NCBI GenBank assembly: GCA_036156195.1
Contig: JAYZUZ010000019.1
Location: 1-64,000, forward strand
Length of the DNA: 64,000 nucleotides
Direction of reading: 5' to 3'
From: Abyssibacter sp036156195
GTDB lineage: Bacteria > Pseudomonadota > Gammaproteobacteria > Nevskiales > OUC007
The notes beneath the pieces were generated by a model, which saw only the letters and a list, made by a program, of their open reading frames with translations, made no database searches and had not been told where the DNA came from. The position numbers and the translations under genes are program-made. Positions 55,301 through 62,724 of the stretch are shown here, piece by piece (the stretch's first letter is position 1; every line of letters starts with the position of its first letter).

Positions 55301-55982
55301 CCGCTGCAGCGGCCTGCATCATCAGCGTGCAGGCGGGTCCGCTCGCCTGAGTTTGCAGATGTTCGGTAATCCGTCCGATCCGCTTGAGACTGTCGATGCG
55401 ATCCTCGCCCCGCACCCAGCCGCGCATCGCCTTGTGCAGCGCCGGCAGCAGCTTGCGTGCGGCCACGCTGACCACCGCCTCGCGGGACGGATCTTCGATG
55501 GCATCCAGCGCGATGAGTCCAGCATCAAAAATGTGCCGTGTGACGAGGTCTGCCTCGCTGAGCACACCCTGGCCGCAGGACACCCGCAACTCGTTGATGA
55601 TGGGGTGAAACACCAGCAGAGCGTCCTGTTCGCCCGCACCGAGCAGGTCCAGGTAATCGCTGAGCTGGACCGACGCCCCCAACAAGGCCGTGATGGCCGC
55701 TTCGCGATCGCGAATCTCCGCCTGATCCGATGCCAGCGCCTGCACAGTGACCTTCATGGCATCGGCCAGATTGGCTGCGCCGTAACACTGGATGACCGTG
55801 GCAATACCGCGAATCTGATGCAATTCGACGACGCATTTCTGCAGCAGCAAGTCCGCGTCATCGCGTTCCATCGACTGTTCGATGTGGTCGCGCACGCGGG
55901 CAAGGCTTTGCTCCAGCTCACCACGCAGCCAGTGCAGGCTGTTGCTCACATCGTGCGCAGACGTACCCAGGGCCGCACTCAT
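49383..55982 (-). CDS. chpA: ChpA-type hybrid histidine kinase with multiple Hpt domains
   Basis: 2199-residue hub kinase of the type IV pilus chemosensory system, cytoplasmic. A degenerate N-terminal Hpt-like site has His55 (ELHQIRG). Five further Hpt-type motifs carry His647 (HTLKGSGRMVG), His782 (HTVTGSAAA, altered), His916 (HTLKGSASMAD), His1105 (HTLKGGARTAG) and His1415 (HTLKGSARMAG). They are separated by Ala/Pro/Glu-rich acidic linkers (about 980-1070, 1165-1370 and 1460-1590). Then come the CheA dimerisation, HATPase (HLLRNAVYHGIE, DDGRGLD, GRGVGMDVV), CheW-like and receiver domains (Asp2123 in LLDIEMPRVDG). P. aeruginosa ChpA has eight phosphotransfer sites; here I count six. It overlaps pilI by 4 nt. 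Confidence 0.93.
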   Translation of the reverse strand: MSAALGTSAHDVSNSLHWLRGELEQSLARVRDHIEQSMERDDADLLLQKCVVELHQIRGIATVIQCYGAANLADAMKVTVQALASDQAEIRDREAAITALLGASVQLSDYLDLLGAGEQDALLVFHPIINELRVSCGQGVLSEADLVTRHIFDAGLIALDAIEDPSREAVVSVAARKLLPALHKAMRGWVRGEDRIDSLKRIGRITEHLQTQASGPACTLMMQAAAAAVECLLALKLSDSLELKRQMGQVGELTKRVAVQGESADDSAAMVRAAVRLGVEVQRSGARSRRARALVERLELDDCLVPDARIEQLRTRVRGPNTDVLTRVATEIREDFAQVKDEIDLAIRTGQRAPEQHESMARTLKRVSDTLSMLDLGALQRVIDHQADVLDKLELDAADASWMELATALLLVEHNLEDALFGHVRARGDDAERRDPAAVLAAPPPVKLDHREGASAALRESLVNVSQLKDQISEYIARGEPGLLADAKRMLHQVESALTLLESERGAALIARLRESIAQESFREIRDDVGLADQFADAVALAECYLEALQRRQPQTAHLLDQLEAKLDAAVADIDEPDDTDAVVDTSAAVSVHIPEPVDPDAIDPEIREVFLEEAIEVLETLRGHLPGFLRDTENKDTLGTIRRAFHTLKGSGRMVGANDIGEFGWSVEHMLNRCLEGALSVTPAVVKTLEQAVNALPGVIENFRQGEPLSDEARALVAQTDRVARGAHVDELDEDYDPEIHRIFREDARQHLETLRQWLEEVPANEHGRFPVSQELVRALHTVTGSAAALSLESVSELAAELENLCETVMAAGLGLGDTERTLVYEAMTELGAWLDADESGSGSRPGLDALRERAAQAHRELPEDVRKASARRRLVITFTDEAAELLDTIEQELQAWRATPTAEHHARKVGEALHTLKGSASMADIDDVREQAAAMRERVLEQDAADAEAPDATWFAAMADSVETVYQLLDAHRSGLAAPSPQAALFDASPAEAAEPDAEPVAASLDAPDHSSDEAAEASAASPAEVEAAESDAPQRPVDEPVSDQTALPSEGIDEDAAFDAELAATFAEEARELLQDIDRAFSSFEDNPQQSEALDEIARALHTLKGGARTAGIGALGTASHRLEDVIGVMQLGQLARDAAVVSQLHNVVDGFHGLVDQLGRAEPLDATRVLDDIDDLQRLGRQAAQSPSEVVESPATDTEEPAAVEPGADVPAHAGGVASEASPADAQAGDVAEPPFIDADGVQDLPADEPPIAPPEDVLQVEPIAPEPEEVVAAVAEAPDAPEAAMPEQSPAADDVEIEIDLSAFEAMALESDAEPQDVVSATDETAPASQQPVPEQSAFTAQPSDGHDESLAPVDEAAPSLLDGLDQEVVEIFLSEARELLDEMGTALSGLATAPERQDEAIATIRRGLHTLKGSARMAGLDALGEQTHALETDLERQLPGGQFTPGWLRDAEAGIEQLAAGTDEIERAFRGQAPAVALVTPLEDEPLLPEPAPEQVQAGAPTPVDDPLDATDDLAPVSDDVLIDDGDDTPTVTEPVEQQESTPVEPVETREWDERLFWTPDTQADQVSIVRRETARVTVEQLDTMLNQAGEVGIYHSRLEAQATSQAAQLSELQQTITRARAQLRQMDLETDAQIQARQQGRADQNPDRYEDEFDPLEMDRYTRMQELSRALNESVADLENIHETLSEQVAEADGMLRHQGQINTSLQQGLMSTLMVPFSRQVQRLQRVVRQTASEFGRAVRAEFEGIESEMDRNVLERMTGPLEHLLRNAVYHGIESPEDRLAAGKPETGRIDIRLRREGTQLVMEVADDGRGLDLLKIRRKAVERGLLNPTAEPSDEAVAQFIFEPGFSTADALSQVAGRGVGMDVVGAEVKHLGGSVDVRSELGKGVRFLIRLPLSLAISRALLMSVGDETYAVPIGGVQGIGRLPADELSSMTASDAPGFAYGGEHYSVRYVGSLLGLPTPESFEARNLPVILTAYTEGLGGAERRVALVCDQVLGNREIVSKQVGPQVGAIEGMAGATIMPDGEVVLILDLAALLRADAQRATLAPRAAVADAAAIRTADELTVMVVDDSITMRRVAERLLGRNGYIVTTAKDGMDAMAQLQTERPDVMLLDIEMPRVDGFEVATYVRNTPELASLPIIMITSRSGDKHRERAARIGVNRYLIKPYQEAQLLGEIESVLAEKQEPQYG

Positions 55983-56536
55983 GCTGCTGCTCCGCTCAAA
56001 GGCTGCTCGTCAAGGCCCGCTTCGGCCGCACGGTGCAGCGACAGGGCAAGCCATGGCTGGCCATCGCGCACAAATCCCCCCAGCAGGTACGGCGCAACGG
56101 TTGGTGAGGCTTCTTCCAGCGCTCGCATCCGCTGATCGCCAGGTTCAAAATTTCGATAGCCAAAGACTTCATCCACCAAAAAGGCCACCGGATCTGTCTC
56201 TGCATTCAGCAGCAGGAGTCGCGTATCAGCGGTGGGGACATGAAGTTCTTCGCCGAGCAGGCGTCCCAAATCCATGACGGGATAAAGCGCGCCGCGTACA
56301 TTGGCCACGCCGCGCATCCAGTCCGGTGCGTTGGGCACCCGGGTCATACGCGGAGGCAGCAGCACCTCGCGCACGTCGGCACGCGGCGCAACAAACAGTT
56401 GATCGCGCAGTCGCAGACCCAACCCGGTCCAGCTGCGCACCGCCTGTAACCCACCCTCGCCGACACCGGCCTGGAGCCGGCGCTCCAGTGCCACCAGCTG
56501 GGCATAGGGCGACAGCGTCGAAACGTCGGACGACAT
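55979..56536 (-). CDS. pilI: Twitching motility CheW-like protein PilI
   Basis: 185-residue CheW-fold adaptor that couples a chemoreceptor to ChpA. FVAPRADVREVLLPP, NAPDWMRGVANVRGALYPVMDLG and FLVDEVFGYRNFEPG match PilI. It begins at the TAATG of pilG and overlaps chpA by 4 nt. The receptor gene pilJ, usually between pilI and chpA, is absent. It is probably translated with its neighbours. Confidence 0.9.
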   Translation of the reverse strand: MSSDVSTLSPYAQLVALERRLQAGVGEGGLQAVRSWTGLGLRLRDQLFVAPRADVREVLLPPRMTRVPNAPDWMRGVANVRGALYPVMDLGRLLGEELHVPTADTRLLLLNAETDPVAFLVDEVFGYRNFEPGDQRMRALEEASPTVAPYLLGGFVRDGQPWLALSLHRAAEAGLDEQPLSGAAA

Positions 56537-56943
56537 TAGGCCGCTTCAGAGGCTGCGTGCTTGCGAACGGCGCCGAGCAATTCATCGCGCGTAAACGGCT
56601 TGGTGAGGTAATGATCGGACCCCACGATGCGGCCGCGCGCACGATCGAACAGGCCATCCTTGCTCGACAGCATGATGACCGGCGTGTGCTTGAACCGAGG
56701 GTTGCCCTTGATCAGAGCACAGGCCTGATACCCATCTAACCGCGGCATCATGATGTCGACAAAAATGATGTCCGGATGGTGATCGGCAATCTTGGCGAGC
56801 GCCTCGAAACCATCGACGGCGGTAATGACGGTGCAGCCCTCGCGCGCCAGTAATGTTTCTGCGGTGCGACGAATGGTCTTACTGTCGTCGATGACCATGA
56901 CTTTCACGTCTGATATCCCCCGTGCTTGTTCTTGTGCTGCCAC
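56536..56943 (-). CDS. pilG: Type IV pilus response regulator PilG
   Basis: 135-residue single-domain CheY-like regulator. VMVIDDSKTIRRTAETLL, VDIMMPRLDGYQACALIK (phosphoacceptor Asp63), MLSSKDGLFDRARGRIVGSD and YLTKPF closely follow the PilG of Pseudomonas, which activates pilus extension. PilH, the second regulator, is not found in the window. First gene of the pilG-pilI-chpA-chpC unit; overlaps pilI by one base. Confidence 0.92.
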   Translation of the reverse strand: MAAQEQARGISDVKVMVIDDSKTIRRTAETLLAREGCTVITAVDGFEALAKIADHHPDIIFVDIMMPRLDGYQACALIKGNPRFKHTPVIMLSSKDGLFDRARGRIVGSDHYLTKPFTRDELLGAVRKHAASEAA

Positions 56944-57432
56944 GTTATTCCCCTAGGGAAGCCCCTGTTCGGCGGCCGTGCACCGCCGTCTGCTGATTGC
57001 CCGCGTACCCCAAGGTCGCCGCGGTTGCGTGAAAGCCGTGTTCCCCCCAGCGACGCCACCCGCCCAGTTCCTCCGAGTCCTGACTTCGAAGTCGTGGGTC
57101 ACGTCGTTGCCATTTGCTGCGATACGCAAGAACTGCGTCAAACCAGCAAACCGCGATTCACGCATTCCCCGAATGCGAACGATGCACCGACGGCTCCTGG
57201 ACGGTCACACCGCGCACCAGATTTTTACCATATTTTCATCCATCGCTGGATGACAGCTCCGGGGAACTGCTCAACGGTGAGGGTGCGATCCGGAACAACC
57301 CCATAATCTTGTGAGGAATTTTTTCCCACGAAACGGTCGACTGGCCACCCAGGCGATGAGCACACGCCTGGCAAACCGCGCCAAGATGCTGCATTGCGGT
57401 AACATCCGCCCCCCGATTTGTTGGAGTGTCGC
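56944..57432. other. Gene-free divergent region between pilG and gshA
   Basis: About 490 bp without a supported gene. It should hold the promoters of the pil unit (minus) and of gshA (plus). A perfect inverted repeat CGCATTC-CCC-GAATGCG sits at 57161-57177, and an AT-rich patch at 57217-57240 and 57310-57330. I found no convincing sigma-54 or sigma-70 pair on either strand. Confidence 0.6.
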
Positions 57433-58734
57433 ATGGCGCTGCCAGACCCGATGAACGACGCCGAATCCACCCTGCGCGGACCACTGCAGCATCTGGAATC
57501 CCAGCTTCTGAGCCAGCAAGGCGACATCGAAGCCTGGTTCCGGCGGCAGTGGCTGCAAACCCCGGCACCGTTTTACGCGTCAGTGGACCTGCGCAATGCC
57601 GGCTACAAGCTCGCGCCAGTCGACACCAATCTGTTCCCTGCCGGGTTCAATAACCTGGCACCGGAGTTCGAACCGCTGTGCATCCAGGCCCTGCAGTCTG
57701 CGGTGGACCGCATCTGCCCGACCGCACGCTCTCTGCTGGTCATTCCGGAAAACCACACCCGCAACCGGTTTTATCTGGAGAATGTGGCGCGGCTGGTCGA
57801 GTTGATGCGCAAGGCGGGGTTCGATGTGCGCATCGGATCGCTGATGACGGAGCTCACCGAAGCCACGGACATCCAGCTCGACAGTGGGCGCCCACTGCGG
57901 CTTGAACCCATTGTCCGCGAAGGCAACAAGCTGGGCGTAGAAGGTTTCCGACCCTGCGGCCTGATTCTCAACAATGACTTGTCCAGCGGGCTGCCCGACA
58001 TCCTGGCAGGAGTCGACCAGCCCATCATGCCCCCGCCCACGCTGGGCTGGGATCATCGAACCAAGTCCGAGCATTTCTCGGTGTATTCACAGGTTGCTGG
58101 CGAGTTTGCCGACACGGTGGGCGTCGACCGTTGGTTGATCGACCCGCTGTTCCGCAACTGCGGTCAGATCAATTTCATGAAGCGGGAAGGCGAGGAATGC
58201 CTGGCCAGCAACGTCGAGATGCTGCTGGCTTCGATCCGACAGAAGTACGACGAGTACGGGATTCAGGATGAGCCCTATGTCGTGATCAAATCTGACGCCG
58301 GCACTTATGGCATGGGCATCATGACCGCGCGCTCACCGGACGATGTCACCAGCCTGAATCGGAAGCAGCGCACCAAGATGGCATCGGGCAAGGAAGGCCG
58401 GGATGTCACCGGCGCCATCATCCAGGAGGGCGTTTACACACGTGAGCAGTGGGGCACGCAGCAGGCCTCCGCAGAATCCGTGCTGTACATGATCGACCGA
58501 TTTGTCGTCGGCGGCTTTTACCGCGTGCACACCGGTCGCAACGCGACGGACAGCCTCAATGCCCCGGGCATGGAATTCCATCCACTGCCCTTCGCCGACG
58601 GTGCATCCCGCCCGGATCCGCAGTTGGACCCGGATGCAGGCCCCAACCGCTTTCACGCCTATGGCGTCGTGGCTCGACTGGCGCTGGTTGCCGCAGCGCG
58701 TGAAATCGCCCAAAGCGGCGTCGAAGACGAGTAA
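57433..58734 (+). CDS. gshA: Glutamate-cysteine ligase, proteobacterial type
   Basis: 433-residue enzyme making gamma-glutamylcysteine, the first step of glutathione synthesis. It is the type first described in Acidithiobacillus and related bacteria, not the E. coli GshA fold group by sequence look: FYASVDLRNAGYKLAPVDTN, NNLAPEFEPL, IPENHTRNRFYLENVARL and VIKSDAGTYGMGIM. ATG 57433 has GGAG 6 nt upstream; the ATG-less extension to 57418 is unlikely. It is first in the gshA-gshB-apbE unit. Confidence 0.92.
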   Translation: MALPDPMNDAESTLRGPLQHLESQLLSQQGDIEAWFRRQWLQTPAPFYASVDLRNAGYKLAPVDTNLFPAGFNNLAPEFEPLCIQALQSAVDRICPTARSLLVIPENHTRNRFYLENVARLVELMRKAGFDVRIGSLMTELTEATDIQLDSGRPLRLEPIVREGNKLGVEGFRPCGLILNNDLSSGLPDILAGVDQPIMPPPTLGWDHRTKSEHFSVYSQVAGEFADTVGVDRWLIDPLFRNCGQINFMKREGEECLASNVEMLLASIRQKYDEYGIQDEPYVVIKSDAGTYGMGIMTARSPDDVTSLNRKQRTKMASGKEGRDVTGAIIQEGVYTREQWGTQQASAESVLYMIDRFVVGGFYRVHTGRNATDSLNAPGMEFHPLPFADGASRPDPQLDPDAGPNRFHAYGVVARLALVAAAREIAQSGVEDE

Positions 58735-58757
58735 ACGCCGCCGTTCCGGAGATCAAC

Positions 58758-59696
58758 ATGCGCCAGCTCGGCGTGGTGATGGACCCCATCGCCAGCATCA
58801 AGCCCCCGAAAGACACCACGCTGGCCATGCTGCTGGAGGCCCAGCGGCGCGGCTATGCCCTGCACTACTTCGAGATCGCCGACCTCAGCATCCGCGACGG
58901 GCGCGCCATGGGTCGTGGCCGTCGCCTGCAGGTACGCGACGATCCCAGAGATTGGTACACGCTCGAGGCCCCGGCTGAGGCGCCGCTGGCCGAGCTTGAC
59001 ACCCTGCTAATGCGCAAGGACCCACCGGTTGATGAGGCGTTTTTGTACGCCACACATGTCCTCAGTCGTGCAGAGGCCGAGGGTGTGCAGGTCGTCAACC
59101 GACCGGACAGCCTGCGTAACTGGAATGAAAAGCTGGCCATAGCAGGGTTTGCGCAGTGCACGGCACCCACGCTGGTCAGCATGGACATGGATCGCCTGCA
59201 GGCCTTTATCGACGAACAGCAGGACAGCATCCTCAAACCGCTGGACGGCATGGGCGGCGCGGGCATCTTCCGCGTGACTGCCCAAGACCCCAACCGGGGC
59301 TCCATCGTCGAGACGCTCACCGCCAACGGCCACCGCGCCGTCATGGCCCAGCGCTACATCCCCGCGGTGACCGAGGGGGACAAGCGCATTTTGATGATTG
59401 ATGGCGAGCCGGTGGATGTCTGCCTCGCACGCATCCCGAAGTCGGGGGAAACCCGCGCCAACCTGGCTGCCGGCGGGCGCGGCGAGGGACGCCCGCTGAG
59501 CGAGCGGGATCGCTGGATCGCCAGCCAGGTCGGCCCCACCCTGCGCGAGCAGGGCCTGCGGTTCGTGGGACTGGATGTCATCGGCGAGTATTTGACAGAA
59601 ATTAACGTCACCAGCCCAACCTGTGTCCGCGAGCTGGATGCCCAATTCGGGATCAACATCGCCGGCATGCTGTTCGACGCGCTCGAAACCCGATGA
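58758..59696 (+). CDS. gshB: Glutathione synthetase
   Basis: 312-residue ATP-grasp ligase adding glycine to gamma-glutamylcysteine. MRQLGVVMDPIASIKPPKDT, NRPDSLRNWNEKL, ILKPLDGMGGAGIF and INVTSPTCVREL are GshB signatures. It is 23 nt after gshA and overlaps apbE by 4 nt (ATGA). In Pseudomonas gshB lies next to pilG, as here within 2 kb. Confidence 0.96.
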   Translation: MRQLGVVMDPIASIKPPKDTTLAMLLEAQRRGYALHYFEIADLSIRDGRAMGRGRRLQVRDDPRDWYTLEAPAEAPLAELDTLLMRKDPPVDEAFLYATHVLSRAEAEGVQVVNRPDSLRNWNEKLAIAGFAQCTAPTLVSMDMDRLQAFIDEQQDSILKPLDGMGGAGIFRVTAQDPNRGSIVETLTANGHRAVMAQRYIPAVTEGDKRILMIDGEPVDVCLARIPKSGETRANLAAGGRGEGRPLSERDRWIASQVGPTLREQGLRFVGLDVIGEYLTEINVTSPTCVRELDAQFGINIAGMLFDALETR

Positions 59697-60754
59697 AGCG
59701 CTGGATCGGCGGCGGGCTCATCCTGCTGATGATCGCCGTGCTGGTGCTGCGCGGGCGAGAGGAGGAATCCCGCTTCGAGCGCCAGATCTATGTCATGGGC
59801 ACACTGGTGACGATCACCCTGCGGGCGCCAGGATGGGCGGAAACCGACCTGGCCGCGTTGGTCGCAACAGTCGAATCAGACCTGAATCGGTTCCAGCAAC
59901 GCTGGTCGCCCCGCGGCAGTGGCGAACTGGCCCAGTTGAATGCGGCGCTGGCCTCGGAGGCCAGCGCCAGCGTGCCTGCTGAACTGCAACCCCTGCTGAC
60001 GGCGGCCAAGGGCGTGGCGGATGACAGCTTCGGCACTTTTGATCCGGGCCTGGGCGCTCTGGTTCAGCTCTGGGGTTTTGACGACCCCGAACACTTCCGC
60101 GAACTCCCCCCACCCGCAGACGCCATCACCAAAGCCCGGCAGCGACCGCACCGCCTGTCCCATGCTCAACTATCGGGAAACACACTACGCGCGGAGAGCC
60201 CCGGGCTGCTCCTCGACTTTGGCGCCATGGCCAAGGGCGCTGCGGTCAGCGACGCGTTGCAACGCCTCCAAGCCGCCGGCATCTCGCATGCCATGGTCAA
60301 CGCGGGGGGCGATTTGCAGGTCATCGGGCACGCGGAATCCCGCCCCTGGCGGATTGCCGTGCGTCACCCGCGCCCACCCGAAGATGCACCCCGCCTGCTG
60401 GTTGCGCTGGAGTTGCGGGATGGCGAGGCTGTGTTCACCAGTGGGGACTACGAGCGCTACTTCGAGCATGACGGACGCCGCTACCACCATCTACTCGACC
60501 CGCGTACGGGCGAACCGGCCACGGGCAGTCAGTCCAGCACTGTTGTGCACGAGGATCCGGCGCTGGCAGATGCACTGGCCACGGCCTTGTTTGTCGGAGG
60601 TTCCGAACGTTTCTACGATCTGGTCGATGAGTTCGGCCTCACCTACGCAATGCTGATGGACGACCAGGGCATAGTGCACGCGACGCCCGGATTTCTGGAG
60701 CGCGCACAATGGCTAACCGACGTGCGCTTCGCTCAGGAGCAGGCCGCGCAGTGA
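59693..60754 (+). CDS. apbE: FAD:protein FMN transferase (ApbE family)
   Basis: 353-residue enzyme that attaches FMN covalently to Thr/Ser of target redox proteins, using FAD, outside the cytoplasm. LLDFGAMAKGAAVSDALQRL, MVNAGGDLQVIG, YHHLLDPRTGEPATGS and ALADALATALFVGG are the family motifs; the metal-binding residues are kept. An N-terminal TM (GGGLILLMIAVLVL) without a lipobox suggests it is anchored by that helix rather than as a lipoprotein. It is coupled to gshB and to the NusG_II gene by 4-nt overlaps. No protein with an FMN-acceptor motif is found in the window. Confidence 0.93.
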   Translation: MKRWIGGGLILLMIAVLVLRGREEESRFERQIYVMGTLVTITLRAPGWAETDLAALVATVESDLNRFQQRWSPRGSGELAQLNAALASEASASVPAELQPLLTAAKGVADDSFGTFDPGLGALVQLWGFDDPEHFRELPPPADAITKARQRPHRLSHAQLSGNTLRAESPGLLLDFGAMAKGAAVSDALQRLQAAGISHAMVNAGGDLQVIGHAESRPWRIAVRHPRPPEDAPRLLVALELRDGEAVFTSGDYERYFEHDGRRYHHLLDPRTGEPATGSQSSTVVHEDPALADALATALFVGGSERFYDLVDEFGLTYAMLMDDQGIVHATPGFLERAQWLTDVRFAQEQAAQ

Positions 60755-61122
60755 CGCGCCCGTCACCGGCCGATGCCTGCCTGATCCTGGTGCTGGCCGT
60801 CACGATCGGCAGCCTGTACGGGCGCTATTGGTCGCCTGCAGCCGGGCCACCCACACATGCCATCGTCCGCGCTGAGAAGGCGCCTGCTCTTCGCGTCCCG
60901 CTGCATGTTGATGCGCGATTCACGGTGGCGGGACGACTCGGGAACAGCGAACTGGAAGTCCGCGACGGCCGCATTCGCTTTGTCACGTCGCCCTGCCGCC
61001 GCAAGGTCTGCCTGCGTTCGGGCTGGATGCATGCGGCGCACGATGCCACTGCCTGCCTACCCAACCGCATCACCTTGTCGCTCGACAGCCAGCAGCGCCA
61101 GTTTGACGGGATTAGCCAGTGA
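60751..61122 (+). CDS. NusG domain II-containing protein
   Basis: 123-residue protein with one N-terminal TM (ACLILVLAVTIGSLYGRYW) and an extracytoplasmic NusG_II (KOW-like beta) domain that includes the family motif SPCRRKVCLRSGW and ACLPN (three cysteines). GTG 60751 overlaps the apbE stop as GTGA, with AGGAG upstream, so I prefer it to the in-frame ATG 60709. The gene is found beside apbE and Gx transporter genes in other bacteria. Function unknown; the cysteines may bind a metal or cofactor. Confidence 0.82.
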   Translation: MTRPSPADACLILVLAVTIGSLYGRYWSPAAGPPTHAIVRAEKAPALRVPLHVDARFTVAGRLGNSELEVRDGRIRFVTSPCRRKVCLRSGWMHAAHDATACLPNRITLSLDSQQRQFDGISQ

Positions 61123-61655
61123 CCCGACGCGTGCCCCTGCATCCGCAACGTCGGGATCACATGATTGCCGGATTTGCCGCACTGGCCATCGTGATCCACG
61201 TGCTGGAGGCCGGCGTTCCGACACCCATTCCCGGGATCAAGCCTGGTCTGGCGAATGTGATCACGCTGCTGGTCCTGTTGCGCCATGATCTCCGGGCCGC
61301 GATCTGGGTGCAGTTGCTCCGTGTTCTGGTCGGCAGCCTGCTCATCGGCAGCTTTCTAACCCCCACGTTTCTGCTCAGCCTCGCAGGTGCATCCGGCAGC
61401 CTGCTGGTACTGGCAATGCTGACGCTGTGGAACCATTTGCTCCCGGCTGCGCGATTCAGCGCCATCGGTCTTGGCGTGGCGGCGGCATGCGCGCATATGG
61501 GTGGGCAATTTGTGGTGGCCTATTACTGGTTCATCCCCCATCCCGGCCTGCTCACCCTGCTGCCGGTATTGCTCACGGCAGCCCTGTTGTTCGGCAGCCT
61601 GACCGGCTGGCTGGCTGGCCGGGTCCATGCACACCTCGCATCATCGGCCACATAG
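61119..61655 (+). CDS. Gx transporter family membrane protein
   Basis: 178-residue inner-membrane protein with about five TM segments, of the family labelled Gx transporter or heptaprenyl diphosphate synthase component I (PF07456). EAGVPTPIPGIKPGLANVITL is the hallmark. The fold resembles the substrate-binding subunits of ECF vitamin transporters, so it may carry a flavin or quinone-related molecule; this is inference. GTG 61119 overlaps the preceding stop as GTGA. It ends the gshA-gshB-apbE-NusG_II-Gx run. Confidence 0.85.
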   Translation: MTRRVPLHPQRRDHMIAGFAALAIVIHVLEAGVPTPIPGIKPGLANVITLLVLLRHDLRAAIWVQLLRVLVGSLLIGSFLTPTFLLSLAGASGSLLVLAMLTLWNHLLPAARFSAIGLGVAAACAHMGGQFVVAYYWFIPHPGLLTLLPVLLTAALLFGSLTGWLAGRVHAHLASSAT

Positions 61656-61736
61656 CGCCCAGGCCGCGCAGCCGAGCCACGCCACCAGATGCGTCCTTGC
61701 TTGCGGTGCCCCCGGCTGCAGCGTGATACTGCCGTC

Positions 61737-62297
61737 ATGACAACAGGCAGTGAACTCAAGAACCAGTTTCTGGTCGCCATGCCCAGTCTCGATGACGAGC
61801 ATTTTGAGCAGACGGTGACGTTCCTGTGCGAACACTCGGACCAGGGCGCGTTGGGTCTGGTGATCAATCGGCCCTCCGATCTGTCCGTCGCCAATATGCT
61901 GGGCCACATGAACGTGCCCTGCGAACGCAACCTCGAGAAAGATCCCGTCTTCTGGGGTGGTCCCGTGCAGCCGGAGCGTGGGTTTGTGCTGCATACGGTG
62001 GGCACGACCTGGGAATCGACCGTCCAGGTCAGCGAACATCTGGCCATTACTTCCTCGCGCGACATCCTCGAGGCAATCGGCCTCGGCAACGGGCCAGAGG
62101 AGTACCTCATCACACTCGGCTATGCGGGCTGGGATGCAGGCCAGCTTGAGGAAGAGCTGTTGCATAACGCTTGGCTCAATACCCCGGCAGACCGTCAGAT
62201 TCTCTTCTCGACTGCACCACCGGAGCGCTGGGAAGCGTCGCTCAAGCTCTTGGGCGTGGACTTGACCGTCCTGTCAGGCGATGCCGGACACGCCTGA
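61737..62297 (+). CDS. algH: YqgE/AlgH family protein
   Basis: 186-residue UPF0301 protein. LKNQFLVAMPSLDDEHFEQT, GALGLVINRPSD, FWGGPVQPERGFVLH and LGYAGWDAGQLEEEL are the family signatures. AlgH was first linked to alginate control in Pseudomonas; the biochemical role is unclear. ATG 61737 fits the family N-terminus. It overlaps ruvX by 17 nt, the normal neighbour. Confidence 0.94.
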   Translation: MTTGSELKNQFLVAMPSLDDEHFEQTVTFLCEHSDQGALGLVINRPSDLSVANMLGHMNVPCERNLEKDPVFWGGPVQPERGFVLHTVGTTWESTVQVSEHLAITSSRDILEAIGLGNGPEEYLITLGYAGWDAGQLEEELLHNAWLNTPADRQILFSTAPPERWEASLKLLGVDLTVLSGDAGHA

Positions 62298-62724
62298 GTT
62301 CAGCGCACCCGCCGCATCAAACACGCCGCCCGCTCCAGCCGCTGGCGTCTATCTCGCCTTCGATTACGGCAGCCAGCGCATCGGCGTCGCCGTGGGTGAC
62401 ACCGTTAGCCGGCAGCCCAAGCCCGTGGCAACCATCGACAATCAAACCAAGCAGCGCTGGACGCGGATCGCGGAATTAGTAGCGAACTGGCAGCCGGTGG
62501 GGCTGGTCGTCGGCGTGCCGCTGACGCTGGATGGTGAGCGCCAGCCCATGACGGAGGCAGCCGAGCGCTTCTGTCGTCGCCTCGAAGGTCGGTATCATCT
62601 ACCTGTCTACCCCGCCGAAGAACGCATGACGTCCCTGGAAGCTGATCTCACCCCGGTGGCCGGCCAGAGCCGCGACGCAGTTGCTGCCGCGCACATTCTG
62701 TCCGACTGGCTGGGCCGTGGCTGA
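62281..62724 (+). CDS. ruvX: Putative Holliday junction resolvase / pre-16S rRNA nuclease
   Basis: 147-residue RNase H-fold nuclease (YqgF). YLAFDYGSQRIGVAVGD holds the first catalytic Asp, GLVVGVPLTLDGERQPMT is the conserved middle and HILSDWL holds the last Asp region. In E. coli it matures the 16S rRNA 5' end. The N-terminus has an extra Pro/Ala-rich 20 residues. It overlaps algH and, by 8 nt, pyrR. Confidence 0.93.
   Translation: MPDTPEFSAPAASNTPPAPAAGVYLAFDYGSQRIGVAVGDTVSRQPKPVATIDNQTKQRWTRIAELVANWQPVGLVVGVPLTLDGERQPMTEAAERFCRRLEGRYHLPVYPAEERMTSLEADLTPVAGQSRDAVAAAHILSDWLGRG

Noticed and set aside
57360..57432. Sigma-54 promoter (TGGCA...TGC) before gshA
   Set aside because: The spacing between TGGCA and the next TGC does not fit the -24/-12 rule.
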